A stretch of 64,000 nucleotides of DNA from Klenkia marina (lineage in GTDB: Bacteria; Actinomycetota; Actinomycetes; Mycobacteriales; Geodermatophilaceae). Position numbers and translations under genes: made by a program. Under the pieces are notes generated by a model. It searched no databases and was not told where the DNA came from. It saw nothing but the letters and a program-made list of their open reading frames with translations. Each line of letters begins with the position of its first letter. Position 1 is the stretch's first letter. Positions 60,187 to 64,000 of this stretch are shown one piece after another. The stretch spans positions 372,001 to 436,000 of the forward strand of contig NZ_FMUH01000002.1 in assembly GCF_900101025.1 (NCBI RefSeq). Direction: 5' to 3'.

Positions 60187-61904
60187 GCGCGCCCCTGCGG
60201 ATCGGCAACGCGTCGGGCTTCTACGGCGACCGGCGGGCCGCCGTGCGGGAGATGCTCGAGGGCGGGCCGCTCGACGTCCTCACCGGTGACTACCTGGCCG
60301 AGCTCACCATGCTCATCCTCGGCCGCGACCGGGCGAAGGACCCCGCCCGCGGGTACGCCCGCACCTTCCTGGCCCAGCTCGAGGAGTGCCTGGGCCTGGC
60401 CCACGACCGCGGGGTGCGCTTCGTGGTCAACGCCGGCGGCACCAACCCGGCCGGGCTCGCCGAGGCGGTGCGCACGCTGGCCGACCGGCTGGGCCTGCCC
60501 ACCGTGGTGGCCCACGTCGAGGGCGACGACCTGCTGCCCCGCGCCGCCGAGCTGGGCTTCGGCGAGCCGATCACCGCGAACGCCTACCTGGGCGGCTTCG
60601 GCATCGCCGCGTGCCTGCGGGCCGGCGCCGACGTCGTGGTCACCGGGCGGGTCACCGACGCCTCGCTGGTGGTCGGGCCGGGCATCGCGCACTTCGGCTG
60701 GGGCCGCGACGACCTCGACGCGGTCGCCGGGGCGATGGCCGTGGGCCACGTGCTCGAGTGCGGCACCCAGGCCACCGGCGGCAACCTCTCGTGCTTCGCC
60801 GAGCACCCGGTCGAGCAGCTGCTGCACCCCGGCTTCCCGCTCGCCGAGCTGCACGCCGACGGGTCGGCCGTCATCACCAAGCACCCGGGCACCGGCGGCG
60901 TCGTCGACGTCGACACCGTCACCGCCCAGCTGCTCTACGAGATCACCGGCGCCCGCTACGCCGGCCCCGACGCGGTGGCCCGCTTCGACACGGTGCGGCT
61001 GACCCTCGACGGCCCGGACCGGGTGCGGCTGTCCGGCGTGCGCGGCGAGCCGCCGCCGCCGGACGCGAAGGTGTGCCTCAACGCCCTGGGCGGGCACCGC
61101 AACGAGGTCACCTTCGTGCTCACCGGCGACCGGGTCGGGGCCAAGGCGGCGCTGGCCCGCGCCCAGTTCGAGGCCGCGCTCGACCCGCGCCCGGCCGAGC
61201 TGGTGTGGTCGACCGTCGGGGTGCAGCGCCCCGACGCCGACACCGAGGCCGGCGCCAGTGTGCTGCTGCGGGCCCAGGCCACCGACCCCCGCGCCGAGGT
61301 GGTGGGCCGGGCCTTCTCCGGCGCCGCGGTCGAGATGGCGCTGGCCTCCTACCCCGGCTTCCACCTCACCGCGCCGCCCGGCGGCGGCTCGGCCTACGGC
61401 GTCTACACCCCCGCCTACGTCCCGCAGACCACCGTCCCGCACGTCGCCGTCCTGCCCGACGGCACGCGCGTCGACGTCCCGGCCCCCGCGGTGACCTCCC
61501 CGCTCGCCGACCTGCCCGTCCCCCCGCCGGCTCCGGCGGCTCCCGGCCCGACGCGGCGGGCGCCGCTGGGCGCGGTCGCCCGGGCCCGCAGCGGCGACAA
61601 GGGCGGTACGGCGAACATCGGGCTGTGGGCCACCACCGACGAGGGTGCCGCGTGGTTGGCCGCCGCGATCACCCCGGACACCGTGCGCGCTCTGCTGCCC
61701 GAGGCCGCGGACCTGCCGGTGACCGTGCACCCGCTGCCGAACCTGCGGGCCGTCGACGTCGTCGTCGAGGGCCTGCTCGGCCAGGGGGTCGCTGCCAGCA
61801 CCCGCTTCGACCCGCAGGGCAAGGCCGTGGGCGAGTGGCTGCTCGGCCGGACGCTCGAGATCCCGCTGCGGCTGCTGCCGCCCGACGACGGAGCCCTGCC
61901 GTGA
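60183..61904 (+). CDS. AtuA-like acyclic terpene utilization family protein (DUF1446)
   Basis: This 573-residue protein joins a DUF1446 domain (about residues 5-440, with GNASGFYGDR, GGTNPAGLAEA and ECGTQATGGN) to a C-terminal AtuA-like domain with RARSGDKGGTANIGLWA near residue 470. AtuA is encoded with the geranyl-CoA carboxylase system of Pseudomonas and is needed for acyclic terpene or leucine-type degradation, but its reaction is unknown. Here it is followed directly by biotin-dependent carboxylase subunits, the same association. Start and stop overlap its neighbours (GTGA on both sides), showing strong coupling. Confidence 0.85.
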   Translation: MSAPLRIGNASGFYGDRRAAVREMLEGGPLDVLTGDYLAELTMLILGRDRAKDPARGYARTFLAQLEECLGLAHDRGVRFVVNAGGTNPAGLAEAVRTLADRLGLPTVVAHVEGDDLLPRAAELGFGEPITANAYLGGFGIAACLRAGADVVVTGRVTDASLVVGPGIAHFGWGRDDLDAVAGAMAVGHVLECGTQATGGNLSCFAEHPVEQLLHPGFPLAELHADGSAVITKHPGTGGVVDVDTVTAQLLYEITGARYAGPDAVARFDTVRLTLDGPDRVRLSGVRGEPPPPDAKVCLNALGGHRNEVTFVLTGDRVGAKAALARAQFEAALDPRPAELVWSTVGVQRPDADTEAGASVLLRAQATDPRAEVVGRAFSGAAVEMALASYPGFHLTAPPGGGSAYGVYTPAYVPQTTVPHVAVLPDGTRVDVPAPAVTSPLADLPVPPPAPAAPGPTRRAPLGAVARARSGDKGGTANIGLWATTDEGAAWLAAAITPDTVRALLPEAADLPVTVHPLPNLRAVDVVVEGLLGQGVAASTRFDPQGKAVGEWLLGRTLEIPLRLLPPDDGALP

Positions 61905-63514
61905 CCGTGTTCCGCTCCACCCTGGACACCTCGGGCGAGCAGTTCGCCGCCAACCGCACCGCCGTGCTGGCCGCGCTCGCCGAGCTGGACGCCGACCACG
62001 CCCGAGCGGTGGCCGGCGGCGGCGAGAAGGCCGTCGCCCGGCACCGCGCCCGCGGCAAGCTGACCGCCCGCGAGCGCATCGAGCTGCTGGTCGACCCCGA
62101 CAGCCCGTTCCTCGAGCTCTCGCCGCTGGCGGCCTGGGGCACCGACTTCACCGTCGGCGCCAGCGTGGTCACCGGGGTCGGGGTCGTCGAGGGCGTCGAG
62201 TGCGTGCTCGTCGCGCACGACCCCACGGTGCGCGGCGGCTCGAGCAACCCGTGGACGCTGAAGAAGACCCTGCGCGCCATGCAGGTCGCCCGGGAGAACC
62301 GGCTGCCGCTGGTCAGCCTCGTCGAGTCCGGCGGCGCCGACCTGCCCACCCAGAAGGACATCTTCATCCCGGGCGGGCAGCTGTTCCGCGACCTCACCCG
62401 GCTGTCGGCCGCGGGCATCCCGACGATCGCGATCGTGTTCGGCAACTCCACCGCCGGCGGGGCCTACGTGCCCGGCATGAGCGACCACGTGGTGATGGTC
62501 GACGGCGGGGCCAAGGTGTTCCTCGGCGGTCCGCCGCTGGTGAGGATGGCCACCGGCGAGGTCGCCGACGAGGAGTCCCTGGGCGGTGCCGCGATGCACG
62601 GGCGGGTCTCGGGGCTGGCCGACCACGTCGCCGTCGACGAGGTGGACGCGCTGCGGATCGGGCGGCGCATCGTGGCCCGGCTGAACCGGCGCAAGCGCGG
62701 GCCGGCGCCCGCGGCCGTCGTCCCCCCGCGGTACGGCGAGGACGACCTGCTGGGCGTCGTCGGCACCGACCTCTCGCAGCCCTTCGACCCCCGCGAGGTG
62801 CTCGCCCGGGTCGTCGACGACTCCGACCTCGACGAGGTCAAGCCGCGCTACGGCCCGTCGCTGGTCACCGCCTGGGCGCGCATCCACGGCCACCCGGTGG
62901 GCGTGCTGGCCAATGCCCAGGGCGTGCTGTTCGGCGCCGAGGCGCAGAAGGCCACCCAGTTCATCCAGCTGGCCAACGCCGCCGACACCCCGCTGGTCTT
63001 CCTGCACAACACCACCGGCTACATGGTCGGCCGTGAGTACGAGCAGAGCGGGATCATCAAGCACGGCGCGATGATGATCAACGCCGTCTCCAACAGCCGG
63101 GTGCCGCACCTGTCGGTGCTGCTGGGCGCCTCCTACGGCGCCGGGCACTACGGCATGTGCGGGCGGGCCTACGACCCGCGGTTCCTGTTCGCCTGGCCGA
63201 CGGCGAAGTCCGCCGTCATGGGCCCGGCCCAGCTCGCCGGCGTGCTCTCGATCGTCGCCCGGGCCTCGGCCGAGGCCCGCGGCACCCCGTTCGACGAGGA
63301 CGGCGACGCGGCCATGCGCGCCGCCGTCGAGGCCCAGATCGAGGCGGAGTCGATGCCCCGGTTCCTGTCCGGCCGGGTCTACGACGACGGGATCATCGAC
63401 CCGCGCGACACCCGCACGGTGCTCGGCCTGTGCCTGAGCGCGATCGCCAGCGGCGAGGTCGCGGGCACGGGCGCCGGCCACGGCACCCCCGCCTACGGGG
63501 TGTTCCGCCCGTGA
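61901..63514 (+). CDS. Acyl-CoA carboxylase beta subunit (carboxyltransferase)
   Basis: This 537-residue carboxyltransferase moves carboxyl from biotin to an acyl-CoA. Family motifs include [38 protein letters not shown] and, in the second half, [24 protein letters not shown] with the oxyanion-forming [16 protein letters not shown]. It is of the methylcrotonyl/geranyl-CoA (AccD3/AtuC) kind rather than acetyl/propionyl type, judging from [16 protein letters not shown]. It overlaps the alpha subunit gene by four bases. Confidence 0.9.
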   Translation: MTVFRSTLDTSGEQFAANRTAVLAALAELDADHARAVAGGGEKAVARHRARGKLTARERIELLVDPDSPFLELSPLAAWGTDFTVGASVVTGVGVVEGVECVLVAHDPTVRGGSSNPWTLKKTLRAMQVARENRLPLVSLVESGGADLPTQKDIFIPGGQLFRDLTRLSAAGIPTIAIVFGNSTAGGAYVPGMSDHVVMVDGGAKVFLGGPPLVRMATGEVADEESLGGAAMHGRVSGLADHVAVDEVDALRIGRRIVARLNRRKRGPAPAAVVPPRYGEDDLLGVVGTDLSQPFDPREVLARVVDDSDLDEVKPRYGPSLVTAWARIHGHPVGVLANAQGVLFGAEAQKATQFIQLANAADTPLVFLHNTTGYMVGREYEQSGIIKHGAMMINAVSNSRVPHLSVLLGASYGAGHYGMCGRAYDPRFLFAWPTAKSAVMGPAQLAGVLSIVARASAEARGTPFDEDGDAAMRAAVEAQIEAESMPRFLSGRVYDDGIIDPRDTRTVLGLCLSAIASGEVAGTGAGHGTPAYGVFRP

Positions 63515-64000
63515 GCGTCACCCGCGTGCTGGTGGCCAACCGGGGCGAGATCGCGCGGCGGGTGTTCCGCACCTGCCGCGACCTGGGCATCGGCACGGTC
63601 GCGGTCTACAGCGACCCGGACGCCGGCAGCCCGCACCGCGCCGAGGCCGACCGCGCCGTGCGGCTGCCCGGGGCGGCGCCGGCCGACACCTACCTGCGCG
63701 CCGACCTGCTGATCGCCGCGGCGAGGGCGTCGGGCGCCGACGCGGTGCACCCGGGCTACGGGTTCCTGTCCGAGGACGCCGGGTTCGCCCGTGCGGTGCT
63801 CGACGCCGGGCTGACCTGGATCGGGCCGCCGCCGGCCGCGATCGACGCCATGGGCTCCAAGATCGCCGCCAAGGAGCTGATGGCCGCCGCGGGTGTGCCC
63901 GTGCTCCAGCTGGACGACGTCACCGAGGCCGACCTCCCGGTGCTGGTCAAGGCCTCGGCGGGCGGCGGCGGCCGCGGCATGCGCATCGTGCGCGCGCTGG
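63511..64000 (+). CDS. Acyl-CoA carboxylase alpha subunit (biotin carboxylase), partial
   Basis: The first 163 residues of a biotin carboxylase lie in the window; the gene runs off the right edge. The biotin carboxylase N-domain has [31 protein letters not shown] and [17 protein letters not shown], and the ATP-grasp glycine-rich loop [13 protein letters not shown] is near residue 150. The GTG start overlaps the beta subunit stop. The biotin attachment domain is expected beyond the edge. With the beta subunit it makes the carboxylase of the AtuA-type pathway. Confidence 0.92.
   Translation, partial: MSVTRVLVANRGEIARRVFRTCRDLGIGTVAVYSDPDAGSPHRAEADRAVRLPGAAPADTYLRADLLIAAARASGADAVHPGYGFLSEDAGFARAVLDAGLTWIGPPPAAIDAMGSKIAAKELMAAAGVPVLQLDDVTEADLPVLVKASAGGGGRGMRIVRAL

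Overview
The window reads as chromosome from a very high-GC actinobacterium. Coding density is high, GTG starts are frequent, and many gene pairs overlap by four bases (ATGA or GTGA). The gene set fits Geodermatophilaceae or a close relative: an NDMA/mycothiol-type alcohol dehydrogenase, an F420-type luciferase-like oxidoreductase, a ydaO riboswitch before an NlpC/P60 hydrolase, a GAF protein of actinobacterial type and branched-chain keto acid dehydrogenase genes. The genus is an inference. No rRNA, tRNA, CRISPR array, insertion sequence or phage gene was seen; the only repeats are small intergenic palindromes.

Layout. 1-3.6 kb: end of a GAF protein, a HelD-like ATPase, a PPK2 kinase. 3.6-9.5 kb: purine catabolism operon, transcribed leftward as xdhA, xdhB, xdhC, guanine deaminase. 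9.7-12 kb: class A penicillin-binding protein. 12-16.3 kb: butanediol-type dehydrogenase and flavin monooxygenase with a divergent GAF regulator. 16.2-23.9 kb: YihY-type membrane protein, then a sugar regulon (glycogen-debranching-type glycosidase, LacI regulator, ABC binding protein and two permeases) tied together by two near-identical operators. 23.9-26.5 kb: alcohol dehydrogenase and FAD oxidoreductase. 26.6-28 kb: promoter, c-di-AMP riboswitch and NlpC/P60 hydrolase. 28-32 kb: small membrane proteins, a serine hydrolase, an S33 peptidase-like lipoprotein. 31.9-36.2 kb: Lrp regulator and the bkdABC complex. 36.3-42.5 kb: a complete fructose phosphotransferase system (HPr, FruA, FruK, FruR and divergent EI). 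42.6-49.6 kb: small conserved-looking protein, tyrosine phosphatase, MFS transporter, lipoprotein, and an ABC exporter followed by a two-component system. 49.6-53.2 kb: acyl-CoA dehydrogenase with a tandem operator, LapA-like protein, TetR regulator and two very small genes. 53.2-56 kb: znuABC zinc importer with a Zur-like palindrome. 56-64 kb: divergent acyl-CoA gene sets (CoA ligase and F420-type oxidoreductase to the left; DinB/TIGR03084-type protein, AtuA-like protein and biotin-dependent acyl-CoA carboxylase to the right) around a TetR gene, with the same 16-bp operator on both sides of it.

The most informative signals beyond the genes are regulatory. Four regulons (LacI, two TetR, Zur) can be read from repeated or palindromic operators. 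A family of exactly 73-nt palindromic elements occurs three times, always at the 3' ends of genes. The best candidate for a little-described pathway is the AtuA/carboxylase/CoA ligase/F420 cluster at the right end, which is cut by the window edge.
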